Of a stretch of 64,000 nucleotides of DNA, positions 1 through 8,551 are shown one piece after another. The notes under the pieces were generated by a model. That model was given only the letters and a program-made list of their open reading frames with translations, was not told where the DNA came from and did not search any database. A program made the position numbers and the translations under genes. The stretch is taken from contig CBFCYE010000002.1 in the NCBI GenBank assembly GCA_965602225.1, positions 149,844 to 213,843 on the forward strand, given 5' to 3'. Position 1 is the stretch's first letter. The number at the start of each line of letters is the position of its first letter. The stretch comes from Tenderia sp965602225 (GTDB taxonomy: Bacteria; Pseudomonadota; Gammaproteobacteria; Tenderiales; Tenderiaceae).

Positions 1-472
1 AGTTCACACCACGAGTATTGGTAGTCGCCTTGAATGGCGTAAGAACAGTAAGTACACGTCCCTCTGACGTTTCTTTAATATCTACAATTTCTTCACCTGC
101 AAGCGCCCGTTCATCAAGCTCATCGACAGGTTGTTCATAATCAAAGCCCGGACCAAACTGTTGTTTGACTGGCTCACCACGAATTACGCGCGCCTCAAGC
201 ACACCAGGACGACGCAACATTTTATCCTGAAGAATCTTACGCTGGCCCATGGTGCCGGTAAGCATCATGGTATTGAGGCTATCAAAATAGAGCGTTGACA
301 TATCACTGGTACGCTCTTTAGCCTGCTCTAAGACGTGACTTCTGTCCTGGGTAAAAACAAAGAAAGTTACCGCCAGGATCACAATCAGAAAAATCACCCC
401 AACCACCACATTTATCTTGGCTGGAATAGAAAATCCTTTGACAGCAACTTTTTCAGAATTATTCGTAGTCAT
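1..472 (-). CDS. N-terminal part of a chemoreceptor-like membrane sensor (runs off the window)
   Basis: The minus strand is open from an ATG at 472 to the window edge, so only the first 157 residues are visible. They begin with a short cytoplasmic stretch (MTTNNSEKVAVKGFSIPAK), then a membrane segment at about residues 20-42 (NVVVGVIFLIVILAVTFFVF), then a periplasmic region. The periplasmic part contains MMLTGTMGQRKILQDKM and a PGVLEARVIRGEPV-like strand, as in the extracytoplasmic sensor domains of many methyl-accepting chemotaxis proteins and some GGDEF sensors. The output domain lies outside the window, so the type of receptor is inferred. In receptors of this kind a haem-binding CxxCH can follow shortly after this point, but that cannot be seen here. 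There is no same-strand neighbour immediately upstream. Confidence 0.6.
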   Translation of the reverse strand, partial: MTTNNSEKVAVKGFSIPAKINVVVGVIFLIVILAVTFFVFTQDRSHVLEQAKERTSDMSTLYFDSLNTMMLTGTMGQRKILQDKMLRRPGVLEARVIRGEPVKQQFGPGFDYEQPVDELDERALAGEEIVDIKETSEGRVLTVLTPFKATTNTRGVN

Positions 473-636
473 AGCATCCCTTCAATGATCACCGCGAGAC
501 AAAAGGCCAATAAACATTTCGAGCCCCTTGAACGCATCACGCACACCGCTCGTTCCATAAAACGGCTCACCCCCATAAAGCGGCAAAAAAAAGCAAAACT
601 TTAGTGGAATCTAACAGCAAAAAACACTGCACGGAC

Positions 637-1035
637 TCACACCATTGCCACCGCCCGCACTGGTACATCCCCCGCCAGGCAAAAATCTAACCATTCACCT
701 AAAAACTCATTAACCCGCTGTTTTTCCCGCACCTGGCACATATCAGGATTAGGATAATCATATTTGGCTTTGAATCGATATTGGCCCTGATATGACAACA
801 CCTCGGCCACCTCGGCATCATGATAGACCCGTACTATCATCGATGACACTGCCGCCGATAAAAAACCCAACGGCAGATTCTGACTCAATTTGATAACCGT
901 GGTGTACTTGTGTCTTTCCAGCATATCCACATGCAGACCTTCCTGACGATGCATGCTCTGACACTGTTTACCAAACGCCCTTAGTTCAGGCATTAACAGC
1001 ATCAAACGGCGAAAATTGTCCTCGTAAATTTTCAT
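637..1035 (-). CDS. yqiB: DUF1249 family protein YqiB
   Basis: A 132-residue soluble protein that I recognise as a DUF1249/YqiB homologue. It shares the core SSMIVRVYHDAEVAEVL, the block YRFKAKYDYPNPDMCQ, and a C-terminal NEFLGEWLDFCL with the E. coli protein. No biochemical function is established for the family. In E. coli yqiB sits beside nudF and cpdA near parE. Here nudF lies 1.5 kb away on the same strand, with an opposite-strand transporter between them, so the old neighbourhood is partly kept. There is no signal peptide or membrane segment. The length matches the family. Confidence 0.85.
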   Translation of the reverse strand: MKIYEDNFRRLMLLMPELRAFGKQCQSMHRQEGLHVDMLERHKYTTVIKLSQNLPLGFLSAAVSSMIVRVYHDAEVAEVLSYQGQYRFKAKYDYPNPDMCQVREKQRVNEFLGEWLDFCLAGDVPVRAVAMV

Positions 1036-1161
1036 GCCTTATTCATTCATACCAAATCAGAAAACCTAATAATAATATCGACTTCCCTGCGGACTAACCT
1101 TAATCCCCGCCACAAAAAACATTATGGCCGTCACTGCGTAACAAGGTATAACCTTAGCCCA

Positions 1162-2493
1162 ATGAGCAAGCCCACAGCAAAACAAATTTCAGCCATCACA
1201 CCGGCCAGTCAGCGCGAACGCTTCGCCTGGTGCATGTACGACTTTGCCAACTCGGGTTTTACCACTGTGGTGCTGACCGCAGTCTTTAACGCCTACTTTG
1301 TCGGTGTGGTCGCCGCTGATCTCAGCACAGATCAAAATGGCCACGCCACCCTGCTCTGGACCATAGCCATGGCCGTCGCCAACGGACTGGTATTGATCTG
1401 CGCCCCCATACTCGGGGCGATTGCCGATCACTCAGCCGCCAAAAAACGCTTTCTGATTTTCACAACTCTAGGCTGCATTCTGTTTACCGCGCTGCTGAGC
1501 CTGGTCGGCCCTGGCGACATTGTGCTGGGCATGAGCCTGGTGATCCTGGCGACCATCATGTTTTCTGCCGGGGAAAGCCTTATCGCCGCCTTCCTACCGG
1601 AGATTACCAGCCCGGAGCAAATGGGACGCCTATCAGGCTATGGCTGGAGCATTGGCTATTTGGGCGGCCTGCTCACCCTTGGGCTCTGCATCATTTATAT
1701 AGACTGGGCTCAGGCACAGGGATATAACCCCCAGGACTTCGTCCCCACCACCAACCTGATCGTGGCCGTTATTTTTGCCCTGGCAGCACTGCCAACCCTG
1801 CTGTGGCTCAAGGAACGTGCCATAGCCAGTGATTCACTCACTCCGAGAGGATATATAAAGAAAGGTTTTAAACGTCTCAAACACACCTTCAAACATGCTC
1901 GCCAGCATCAGGATCTATTTCGTTTTCTGCTCAGCCTGACCACCTATCATGCCGGCATCAACACGGTCATCGTCCTGGCAGCCATCTATGCCCAGGAAGT
2001 TATGCATTTCACCACCAAGGACACCTTACTGCTAATCATGGTGGTTAATATCACCGCAGCTATCGGCGCCCTGGTATTCGGCCATCTCCAGGACCGCATT
2101 GGCTCCAAAACCAGCCTTATCCTCACTTTAATCATCTGGATCATCGCCATTGGCATCACCTACAGCGCAGTAGAGGCGGCGACCTTCTGGCTTGCGGCCA
2201 ACCTGATCGGGATAGCTCTCGGCGCCAGCCAATCAGCAGGCCGGGCTATGGTTGGACAATTCGCGCCACCGCAACGCAGTGGTGAATTTTTTGGTCTATG
2301 GGGACTGGCGGTCAGACTGGCGGCCATCATCGGTCCGTTGACCTATGGTGCAACCATCTATCTGATGCAGGGCAATCATCGCCTGGCGATCCTTTCCACC
2401 CTGCTGTTTTTTATTCTCGGTTTGATCTTATTACTGACCGTCAATGAGCAGCGCGGCAAACAGGCCGCCATGCAAGATCACTGGAACGGCTAA
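1162..2493 (+). CDS. MFS transporter, UMF1 (Atg22-like) family
   Basis: A 443-residue polytopic inner-membrane protein with about twelve hydrophobic helices. The N-terminal signature WCMYDFANSGFTTVVLTAVF followed by NAYF is the hallmark of the bacterial UMF1/Atg22-like branch of the major facilitator superfamily. A typical loop motif between helices 2 and 3 (GAIADHSAAKKRFL) is present. A second repeat starts near residue 255 and contains FGHLQDRIGSKTSL. The substrate is unknown; export of amino acids or other small molecules is suggested for relatives but cannot be read from sequence. The gene is monocistronic, divergent from yqiB (126 bp) and convergent with nudF (21 bp between stops). The ribosome-binding site is weak. 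Confidence 0.85.
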   Translation: MSKPTAKQISAITPASQRERFAWCMYDFANSGFTTVVLTAVFNAYFVGVVAADLSTDQNGHATLLWTIAMAVANGLVLICAPILGAIADHSAAKKRFLIFTTLGCILFTALLSLVGPGDIVLGMSLVILATIMFSAGESLIAAFLPEITSPEQMGRLSGYGWSIGYLGGLLTLGLCIIYIDWAQAQGYNPQDFVPTTNLIVAVIFALAALPTLLWLKERAIASDSLTPRGYIKKGFKRLKHTFKHARQHQDLFRFLLSLTTYHAGINTVIVLAAIYAQEVMHFTTKDTLLLIMVVNITAAIGALVFGHLQDRIGSKTSLILTLIIWIIAIGITYSAVEAATFWLAANLIGIALGASQSAGRAMVGQFAPPQRSGEFFGLWGLAVRLAAIIGPLTYGATIYLMQGNHRLAILSTLLFFILGLILLLTVNEQRGKQAAMQDHWNG

Positions 2494-2514
2494 GTAAGAT
2501 AGTAAGAGGAGAAA

Positions 2515-3117
2515 CTAAGCCTGCCAGACACGTAACAACCTGGCCTTGTTCATGGCCAACCACTGCAAAGCCATAATCACCGCCGCTGAGTTGAGTCGGC
2601 CAGACTCAATCCAGGCCATCGCCTCATCAAAACCAACCGTAATCACACGAATATCTTCATGTTCGTGATCCAAACCATGGATACCGCCAGCATTACTGGC
2701 ATCAACCCGACCACAAAATAATTCTATCGTCTCACTACAGGCCCCGGGGCTGGGGTAATAACGACAGATTCGTTGTAAATCCGTCACTTCGCAACCCGAC
2801 TCTTCGATTGATTCACGCAAGGCCACTGCCTCGGCGGTCTCACCGTCATCAATCATGCCAGCAACAATTTCGGTTAACCAGGGACCATCAGGGTCATGCA
2901 GGGCACCAATGCGAAACTGTTCAATCAATACAACCTGATCAAGTGCAGGGTCATAAGGCAACATTGCCACTGCATTGCCACGTTCAAACAGTTCACGACT
3001 CATCTCTTCACTTGCCCTGCCTTCAAACAAGGCGTGGCGCAAACGAAATTTATCAATGCGAAAAAAACCCTGAAAACAGGTAGTCTGCTTAATAATATCA
3101 ACGTCGCCGTATTTCAT
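2515..3117 (-). CDS. nudF: ADP-ribose pyrophosphatase (NUDIX hydrolase NudF)
   Basis: A 200-residue NUDIX hydrolase that most likely splits ADP-ribose into AMP and ribose 5-phosphate in the cytoplasm. The complete NUDIX box is at about residues 87-109 (GMIDDGETAEAVALRES then IEESG), matching Gx5Ex7REuxEExGu. The N-terminal half resembles the dimer-forming domain of the ADP-ribose-specific branch: a 'RHALFEGRASEEMSRE'-like strand, then AVAMLPYDPALDQVVLIEQFR. Length and layout fit NudF. In E. coli nudF neighbours yqiB, which is also close by here. The start is an ATG preceded by GGAAAA. Confidence 0.88.
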   Translation of the reverse strand: MKYGDVDIIKQTTCFQGFFRIDKFRLRHALFEGRASEEMSRELFERGNAVAMLPYDPALDQVVLIEQFRIGALHDPDGPWLTEIVAGMIDDGETAEAVALRESIEESGCEVTDLQRICRYYPSPGACSETIELFCGRVDASNAGGIHGLDHEHEDIRVITVGFDEAMAWIESGRLNSAAVIMALQWLAMNKARLLRVWQA

Positions 3118-3317
3118 GGTTTTTCCTTAAATCAAATAACCCGTTCTCGATATTGCCACAGGCAAAAATATAGCGTTGTTATAAAAATACAATAAAACAG
3201 ATAATTAAACATTCAAGAAAATGCAAAGCTTGTCGTGAACGTATATAGTAAATGCATGCAGCGACAAGGCGTTGGGGCCTTAAGCATATAACAACAATAA
3301 CCAGCTAGGATTTCTCT

Positions 3318-5741
3318 ATGTTTGAAAATGACGAAGACGACTGGATTGAACCCGAAGAAATCATTCATGAAAGAGATACTCTCTTATCACCCAGTGTAAT
3401 TCTTAGCGATAAGGATTTACCTAAGACGCTTTACATCCTGCCGCTGTCGGATCGACCGTTCTTTCCGGCACAAACCCTGCCCATTTTGATGGCTGAAAAC
3501 CCATGGGTGGACACCGTCAAAAAAATTGGTGAAACCAAGGCCCAGGTTGGAGGTGTGTTGCTGGTGCGTCGTGAAGATGACGAAGATGCCACCACCGAGG
3601 ATTACTGTCAGATTGGCAGCGTAATCCAACTGCATCAACCCACTCGTGCAGATGGAAAACTACAATTTATTGCCGAAGGCATACGCCGTTTTAAAGTGGT
3701 GAAGTGGCTCTCAACCGAACCGCCTTATCTGGCCGAGGTTGAATATCCAAACGAAACCCAAGTCAAGAACGCTGAGCAGACCAAGGCCTATGCAATGGCC
3801 ATCATTAACACCTTAAAAGAACTGGTTCCTCTTAACCCACTCTACAGTGAAGAGTTAAAATATTTCCTCGATCGCTTCGGCCCAAATGATCCATCGCCGC
3901 TAACTGACTTTGCCGCAGCACTGACCACCGCCGACAAGGAAGAGCTGCAAGATATCCTTGAGACCATCAACATCCACCGCCGCATGCAAAAGGTGCTGGT
4001 ACTCATAAAGAAAGAACTCGAAGTTGCCAAACTACAGGTCAAGATTCGTCACTCAGTAGAGAAAAAGATCAGCGAACATCAGCGCAAGTTTTTTCTCCGT
4101 GAACAACTCAAGGTAATCCAGCAGGAACTCGGCATTGCCAAAGATGATCGCCAGGCCGACATCGATAAATTCAACAAGCGCCTGGATGGCCTGGTTGTGC
4201 CTGAAGCTGTAATGGCTGGCATAGACGAGGAACTGGACAAACTGCGCATCCTTGATGCCAGTTCGCCCGAATATGCCGTTACCCGCAATTATCTCGACTG
4301 GATTACCGTACTGCCCTGGGGAGTCTATACCAAAGACAAATTCAACCTGAAAGAGGCACGTACCATCCTTGATCAGGAACATGATGGTCTCAACGATGTC
4401 AAAGGCCGCATCATAGAGTTCCTGGCCGTCGGTTCACTCAAGGGTGAAGTATCCGGTTCCATCATCCTCTTGGTTGGCCCACCCGGGGTCGGCAAGACCT
4501 CAATCGGCAAATCCATTGCCCGCGCCCTGGGACGAGAGTTCTATCGCTTCTCCGTCGGCGGCATGCGTGATGAGGCCGAAATCAAGGGCCACAGACGCAC
4601 CTATATCGGCGCCATGCCCGGCAAGGTAGTGCAGGCTCTGAAAGATGTCGGCAGCGCCAATCCGGTGATCATGCTCGACGAGATAGACAAGATGGGCAGT
4701 TCCTACCGCGGCGACCCGGCCTCGGCCATGCTCGAGGTACTGGATCCTGAACAAAACTCAGAATTTCTTGATCACTATCTTGACGTCCGCCTTGACCTCA
4801 CCAAGGTGCTGTTCATCTGCACCGCCAACACCTTGGATACCATCCCCGGACCACTGCTCGACCGCATGGAGATCATTCGTCTGGGCGGTTACATTACCGA
4901 GGAAAAGGTTGAGATCGCCAAAAACCACCTCTGGCCACGCCAACTGGAAAAAACCGGACTAAAAAAGAGTCAACTCAAGGTCTCTGACTCAGCCCTGCGC
5001 CACGTCATTGAAGGCTATGCCCGCGAAGCCGGTGTTCGTAATCTGAACAAACAGCTGGGACGGATGGTGCGCAAGGCCGTGGTTGGGTTCGTCAGCAAAC
5101 CTAAAACGAAAAGACAGAAAAGCATCACTATCAAGGATGTTGAAAACTATCTTGGCCAACCATTCTTCCGCAAGGAAAAGCTACCCAGCGGCATCGGCAT
5201 CGTCAATGGCTTGGCCTGGACTTCAATGGGAGGTGTGACACTGACCATCGAAGCATCACATATCCACAATCTGAATCGAGGTTTTAAACTGACCGGACAA
5301 TTGGGAGACGTGATGAAGGAATCGGCTGAAATTGCCTACAGCTACATCCTAGCCAACATCAGAGACTTCGACGGTGACCCAAGTTTTTTCGACAAGGCCT
5401 TCCTGCATTTGCATGTACCTGAGGGCGCCACCCCCAAAGATGGTCCTAGCGCCGGTGTCACCATGGCCACGGCATTGCTATCGCTGGCGCGGAAAAAGAA
5501 ACTCACCCGTCAGCTAGCCATGACCGGCGAACTGACCCTAACTGGTCAGGTGCTGGCGGTAGGCGGCATCCGTGAAAAGGTGATAGCAGCACGCCGCAAT
5601 CGCATCATGGAGTTGATCCTGCCTGAAGCCAACCGTAAGGATTTTGAGGAACTTCCTCAGCACATACAGGAAGGTATGACAGTTCACTTTGCCAGACACT
5701 ACAAGGATGTAGCTGAAGTGATCTTCGTCACCAGTCACTAA
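3318..5741 (+). CDS. lon: ATP-dependent Lon-type protease
   Basis: An 807-residue cytoplasmic AAA+ serine protease that unfolds and degrades regulatory and damaged proteins. An acidic leader (EDDWIEPEEI) precedes the LON substrate-binding domain (about residues 35-250, with LPLSDRPFFPAQTLPI). A coiled coil follows (KFFLREQLKVIQQELG), then the AAA+ module with Walker A GPPGVGKTS near residue 387 and Walker B IMLDEIDKM. The protease domain carries the catalytic Ser in PKDGPSAGVTM (about 711) and Lys in GGIREKVIAA (about 754). All catalytic elements are intact. The LPLSDRPFFP-type N terminus and the acidic leader resemble the second Lon-like subfamily of pseudomonads (AsrA-like) as much as canonical Lon, so the exact orthology is open. 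No clpX precedes it. Confidence 0.93.
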   Translation: MFENDEDDWIEPEEIIHERDTLLSPSVILSDKDLPKTLYILPLSDRPFFPAQTLPILMAENPWVDTVKKIGETKAQVGGVLLVRREDDEDATTEDYCQIGSVIQLHQPTRADGKLQFIAEGIRRFKVVKWLSTEPPYLAEVEYPNETQVKNAEQTKAYAMAIINTLKELVPLNPLYSEELKYFLDRFGPNDPSPLTDFAAALTTADKEELQDILETINIHRRMQKVLVLIKKELEVAKLQVKIRHSVEKKISEHQRKFFLREQLKVIQQELGIAKDDRQADIDKFNKRLDGLVVPEAVMAGIDEELDKLRILDASSPEYAVTRNYLDWITVLPWGVYTKDKFNLKEARTILDQEHDGLNDVKGRIIEFLAVGSLKGEVSGSIILLVGPPGVGKTSIGKSIARALGREFYRFSVGGMRDEAEIKGHRRTYIGAMPGKVVQALKDVGSANPVIMLDEIDKMGSSYRGDPASAMLEVLDPEQNSEFLDHYLDVRLDLTKVLFICTANTLDTIPGPLLDRMEIIRLGGYITEEKVEIAKNHLWPRQLEKTGLKKSQLKVSDSALRHVIEGYAREAGVRNLNKQLGRMVRKAVVGFVSKPKTKRQKSITIKDVENYLGQPFFRKEKLPSGIGIVNGLAWTSMGGVTLTIEASHIHNLNRGFKLTGQLGDVMKESAEIAYSYILANIRDFDGDPSFFDKAFLHLHVPEGATPKDGPSAGVTMATALLSLARKKKLTRQLAMTGELTLTGQVLAVGGIREKVIAARRNRIMELILPEANRKDFEELPQHIQEGMTVHFARHYKDVAEVIFVTSH

Positions 5742-5742
5742 C

Positions 5743-6828
5743 ATGCAACTGCAAGGCAAACAGGGCGGCCTGCTAGGGCCGCTGCTGTTTATTCTGAGTT
5801 TGATTCTAGCTGTCATCTGGCTTAGCAGCGGCTCATCCAATCAGGCCCGCCAACACAACTGGATCAATGGTTGGAAAGCGGTGACACCACTGCAACTAGC
5901 CCGCCGCGCCCCGGCTGCAACCACATATAACGGTTTTATCTATGTCATTGGCGGCATCGGTGCCAATGATCGCTACGTCCAGCCGGTCGAATTCGCGGCT
6001 ATCCATGACGACGGCACTCTCGGCCCGTGGCAACAAACCAGCCCAATCATCGCAGGCCGCTTCTACAATGCCGCCATCGCTGACAATGGCTTTATCTACA
6101 CCTTTGGTGGTGGCAGTGGTGATACCGGCAAACAAAACTACCCCATCGCCTCAGTAGAGCGCGCCCGGATCAATCCCGATGGTTCACTTGGCCCATGGCA
6201 AACCATCAGCCAGATGCTAAGCCCACGCCGCGGCCTAAAAACCGTTATCCATAACAACACCATCTACGCCATTGGCGGCTATGACGGCCGTTTTCTCAAA
6301 TCGATAGAACGCAGCACTATTCAGGCCGATGGTTTACTCAGCAACTGGCAAATGGAACAACACGAATCGATCATCGACCGCTACATCCATTCCGCGGCCA
6401 TCGCCAGCGGTAGCATTTACCTGCTCGGCGGCCATATGAGAAACCCGAATCAGGCCAGCTATGGTGATGTTGAATTCAGCCAGGTCACAACCGATAAACA
6501 ACTCAGCCCCTGGCAGGTTGAGAGTAATGGACTACAAACACCGCGCCTGGTGGCTGAAGCATTCACCCTGGGGCAGTATCTATATATCGCTGGCGGCCAT
6601 ACCGGCAATCAACGTCTTAACAGCGTTGAGGTCGCTAAAATAGACAACACAGGTCGGCTGCAAGCCTGGCGCTATACCTCTGCACTGCCGATCGCCCGTA
6701 GTGCCTATGCGGCCGCGACCTACAAAAACCTTGTCTACCTGATCGGCGGTGGTGGTGACGGCCAACCCTTGCGCAGCGTCGATATGGCCAGCGCCAATTT
6801 ACGCGGCGAGCTCGGTTATCAACAATAG
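5743..6828 (+). CDS. membrane-anchored Kelch-repeat beta-propeller protein
   Basis: A 361-residue protein with one N-terminal hydrophobic helix (about residues 8-27, GLLGPLLFILSLILAVIWL), probably an uncleaved signal anchor that places the rest in the periplasm. Six Kelch-type units follow, each with a hydrophobic-GG signature: IYVIGGIG, IYTFGGGSG, IYAIGGYDG, IYLLGGHM, LYIAGGHTG and VYLIGGGGD, spaced about 50-60 residues apart. They are expected to fold into a six-bladed propeller used for binding rather than catalysis. The start codon lies one base after the lon stop, so the two are co-transcribed and probably translationally coupled. No partner or substrate can be named. Confidence 0.8.
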   Translation: MQLQGKQGGLLGPLLFILSLILAVIWLSSGSSNQARQHNWINGWKAVTPLQLARRAPAATTYNGFIYVIGGIGANDRYVQPVEFAAIHDDGTLGPWQQTSPIIAGRFYNAAIADNGFIYTFGGGSGDTGKQNYPIASVERARINPDGSLGPWQTISQMLSPRRGLKTVIHNNTIYAIGGYDGRFLKSIERSTIQADGLLSNWQMEQHESIIDRYIHSAAIASGSIYLLGGHMRNPNQASYGDVEFSQVTTDKQLSPWQVESNGLQTPRLVAEAFTLGQYLYIAGGHTGNQRLNSVEVAKIDNTGRLQAWRYTSALPIARSAYAAATYKNLVYLIGGGGDGQPLRSVDMASANLRGELGYQQ

Positions 6829-7094
6829 TTCAGACAGATGCAACGACGCTCTTCAGTAGCATTCACATTTGTTAACAAAAACACACTGTTGAACCCAGCA
6901 GTCTGGGCCGACATTATTATTGCAAGCTTGGTGGATGCCAGGATTAAGTCTTCAAAGAAGGCGCGATGCAGGACTAAAGGATTGGTCCATTATGGAAAGG
7001 ATTTCCAACTCATTACTGTTGTTGTCCCCATGAATGAGTGTCTTCGCCGGACTCAAGGATTGAGTCTGGCGAAGCATCGTCTTATGCTAAGCCA
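6829..7094. other. Intergenic region between the Kelch gene and the NinX-like gene
   Basis: This 266-bp stretch holds no convincing gene. A plus-strand open frame from 6838 shows no recognisable motif and unfavourable composition. The main visible structure is the long hairpin at 7042-7074, annotated separately. Confidence 0.6.
7042..7074. repeat. 15-bp inverted repeat (hairpin) just upstream of the NinX-like start
   Basis: Arms 7042-7056 (CTTCGCCGGACTCAA) and 7060-7074 (TTGAGTCTGGCGAAG) pair across a 3-base loop (GGA), with one G-T wobble. No T-run follows on either side, so it is not a standard intrinsic terminator. It ends 20 bases before the ATG at 7095 and would lie in the 5' leader of that gene. 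It may be a leader structure, a protein-binding operator or a small repetitive element. Confidence 0.75.
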
Positions 7095-7421
7095 ATGAAA
7101 GTAAATCAACTCAGCCTCGAACAACTGGATTACTGGGTCGCCAGGGCAGAAAATATTGTCCTTAGCCCAGAGCCGGGTGGAAACAATTATTTGTATTCTC
7201 CCCATCCAGATATGGCGGCTCGACGCTGGTCCCCGAGCCGTTACTGGTCACAAGGCGGGCCGATTATCGAAGCCGCTCACATCGACCTTAACTGGGATTG
7301 GGAAACCGACAGCGAATGGTCTGCCTCCATCGAGCCCGACATCAACACACAAGGTAAAACTGCCTTGGAAGCAGCGATGAAGGCCTTCGTCATTTCACAG
7401 CTGGGTGAGGATGTTGGTTAG
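7095..7421 (+). CDS. NinX-like (DUF2591) small protein
   Basis: A 108-residue protein whose sequence matches the phage NinX/DUF2591 type. It has LSLEQLDYWVARAE at the N terminus, a central YSPHPDMAARRWSPSRYW, and a C-terminal ALEAAMKAFVISQLGEDV. Relatives occur in phage ninB-type regions and scattered in bacterial chromosomes, and their function is unknown. I chose the ATG at 7095 because an upstream ATG at 7038 would place its first codons inside the hairpin and add residues without family similarity. The stop overlaps the GTG start of the next gene by one base, which indicates coupling. No other phage genes are nearby. Confidence 0.65.
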   Translation: MKVNQLSLEQLDYWVARAENIVLSPEPGGNNYLYSPHPDMAARRWSPSRYWSQGGPIIEAAHIDLNWDWETDSEWSASIEPDINTQGKTALEAAMKAFVISQLGEDVG

Positions 7422-8209
7422 TGGAGTTCCCCGCCACCAAACTCATTTACAGCCGCCGTACAGATTTCCAGACCATCGAGATCAGCCAAAACCCTGAACT
7501 GCGTCTGTTACGCACAGACCATAGAGCAATACAAAGCGCCCTACTACGAAACAAACCTGAACAACTGGTGCTGCCCTATATGCAGGCCATGATGGCAGCC
7601 ATGTTATTCCTGCCGTCACCCAAGCAGATTTTATTACTCGGCCTGGGTGGTGGTGACATGGTACGTCAGCTACATCATCAGCTGCCCTTGTCACAAATCA
7701 CCGCAGTGGAGATTGATCCTGTCATCGCTGAGGTCAGTCGTGACTATTTTGAACTACCTGATTCGAACAATGTAACAATCTGCATTAATGACGCAGCCAA
7801 TTTCCTGCATCACGACGACCAATGCTATGAATTGATAATTGTTGATATCTATGGCGGTGAGGCAACGCTTGATCTGTTGAAAAACAAGCATTTCTATCAG
7901 CACTGTTATCAGAAGCTCACAGATGACGGCATGCTGACACTAAACCTGATCAGCAACGATGCAGACCAATTCAAACAGATTCTATGGCTGATTCGACAGC
8001 AGTTTGATCATTCAACCCTGTGCCTGACCGTCGCCGGTCATCTCAATATAGTTATCTTTGCATTCAAAAAAAGGCCGTGCGAACTCAACCAGTCTGCCCT
8101 GTTAGAAAAGGCCGAACAGCTGAAACAACAATTTGGGCTGGATGTAAAAGAATGGGCAATACAACTGTTCTCCACCAACCCGACGGCTGATGGAGAACTG
8201 ATATTCTGA
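7421..8209 (+). CDS. spermidine synthase-like protein (class I SAM-dependent fold)
   Basis: A 262-residue protein with the Rossmann-type core of the polyamine aminopropyltransferase family: LLLGLGGGDMVRQL (nucleotide-binding loop), ITAVEIDPVIAEVSRDYF, INDAANFL and YELIIVDIYGG. The true spermidine synthase motif (D-[ST]-x-D-P after the fourth strand) is replaced by DIYGGE, so it probably does not make spermidine and may act on another substrate or bind SAM-like ligands. The start is GTG at 7421, overlapping the TAG of the NinX-like gene. It is convergent with the YjfB-like gene. The C-terminal 60 residues do not suggest a membrane segment. Confidence 0.7.
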   Translation: MEFPATKLIYSRRTDFQTIEISQNPELRLLRTDHRAIQSALLRNKPEQLVLPYMQAMMAAMLFLPSPKQILLLGLGGGDMVRQLHHQLPLSQITAVEIDPVIAEVSRDYFELPDSNNVTICINDAANFLHHDDQCYELIIVDIYGGEATLDLLKNKHFYQHCYQKLTDDGMLTLNLISNDADQFKQILWLIRQQFDHSTLCLTVAGHLNIVIFAFKKRPCELNQSALLEKAEQLKQQFGLDVKEWAIQLFSTNPTADGELIF

Positions 8210-8216
8210 AAACTTG

Positions 8217-8230
8217 ACCGCCTAGGCGGT
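8217..8230. repeat. 14-bp perfect palindrome at a convergent gene junction
   Basis: ACCGCCTAGGCGGT lies between the stop of the spermidine synthase-like gene and the YjfB-like gene, and includes the latter's stop codon. As RNA it could form a 5-bp stem with a CTAG loop. On the minus strand it is followed by CAAGTTTTC, so it could be a weak terminator. Confidence 0.45.
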
Positions 8231-8437
8231 TACGTCAATATTGCGACCCATATGGGGAGGCAACTTCTCGGTTGGAATCTCCTGCGTTTGATGAACAACA
8301 CTGCTAACTACCTCTTTAGCAGCTGTTTCATTAGTTGCTTTATCCTCCGCAGCCATACCGATTGAGTCATTAGGCCTCTGATTATTAGCCTGACTCGCCT
8401 GATTTGCTGCTGGCGTCATTACACCGCTGATATCCAT
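8222..8437 (-). CDS. small YjfB-like putative motility protein
   Basis: A 71-residue, Ala/Asn/Glu-rich protein without signal peptide or membrane helix. It starts MDISGVMTPAANQASQ and ends EKLPPHMGRNIDVTA. This resembles the YjfB_motility family, whose members start MDIS and end in a PP-HLG-NxDxxA-type tail. The family is linked to motility or chemotaxis genes but has no assigned activity. A strong ribosome-binding site (AGGAG) precedes the ATG, which supports a real gene. The neighbours are unrelated, so the function remains inferred from the termini only. Confidence 0.6.
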   Translation of the reverse strand: MDISGVMTPAANQASQANNQRPNDSIGMAAEDKATNETAAKEVVSSVVHQTQEIPTEKLPPHMGRNIDVTA

Positions 8438-8551
8438 ACTAAAACTCCTAAGTTTGGACCCAACTTCCGCTGTGGGATCAAATACAAAAGCCTCTCTCCT
8501 ATTTGGTTATCGGCAACAAAAGCAGCTGACTTTAGCCTTGCTTTGCACTAT

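Noticed and set aside
335..604. 89-residue plus-strand open frame
   Set aside because: It overlaps the well-supported minus-strand chemoreceptor-like N terminus and has no recognisable features.
6838..7098. 86-residue open frame after the Kelch gene
   Set aside because: No motif, poor composition, and it runs through the hairpin into the NinX-like start.
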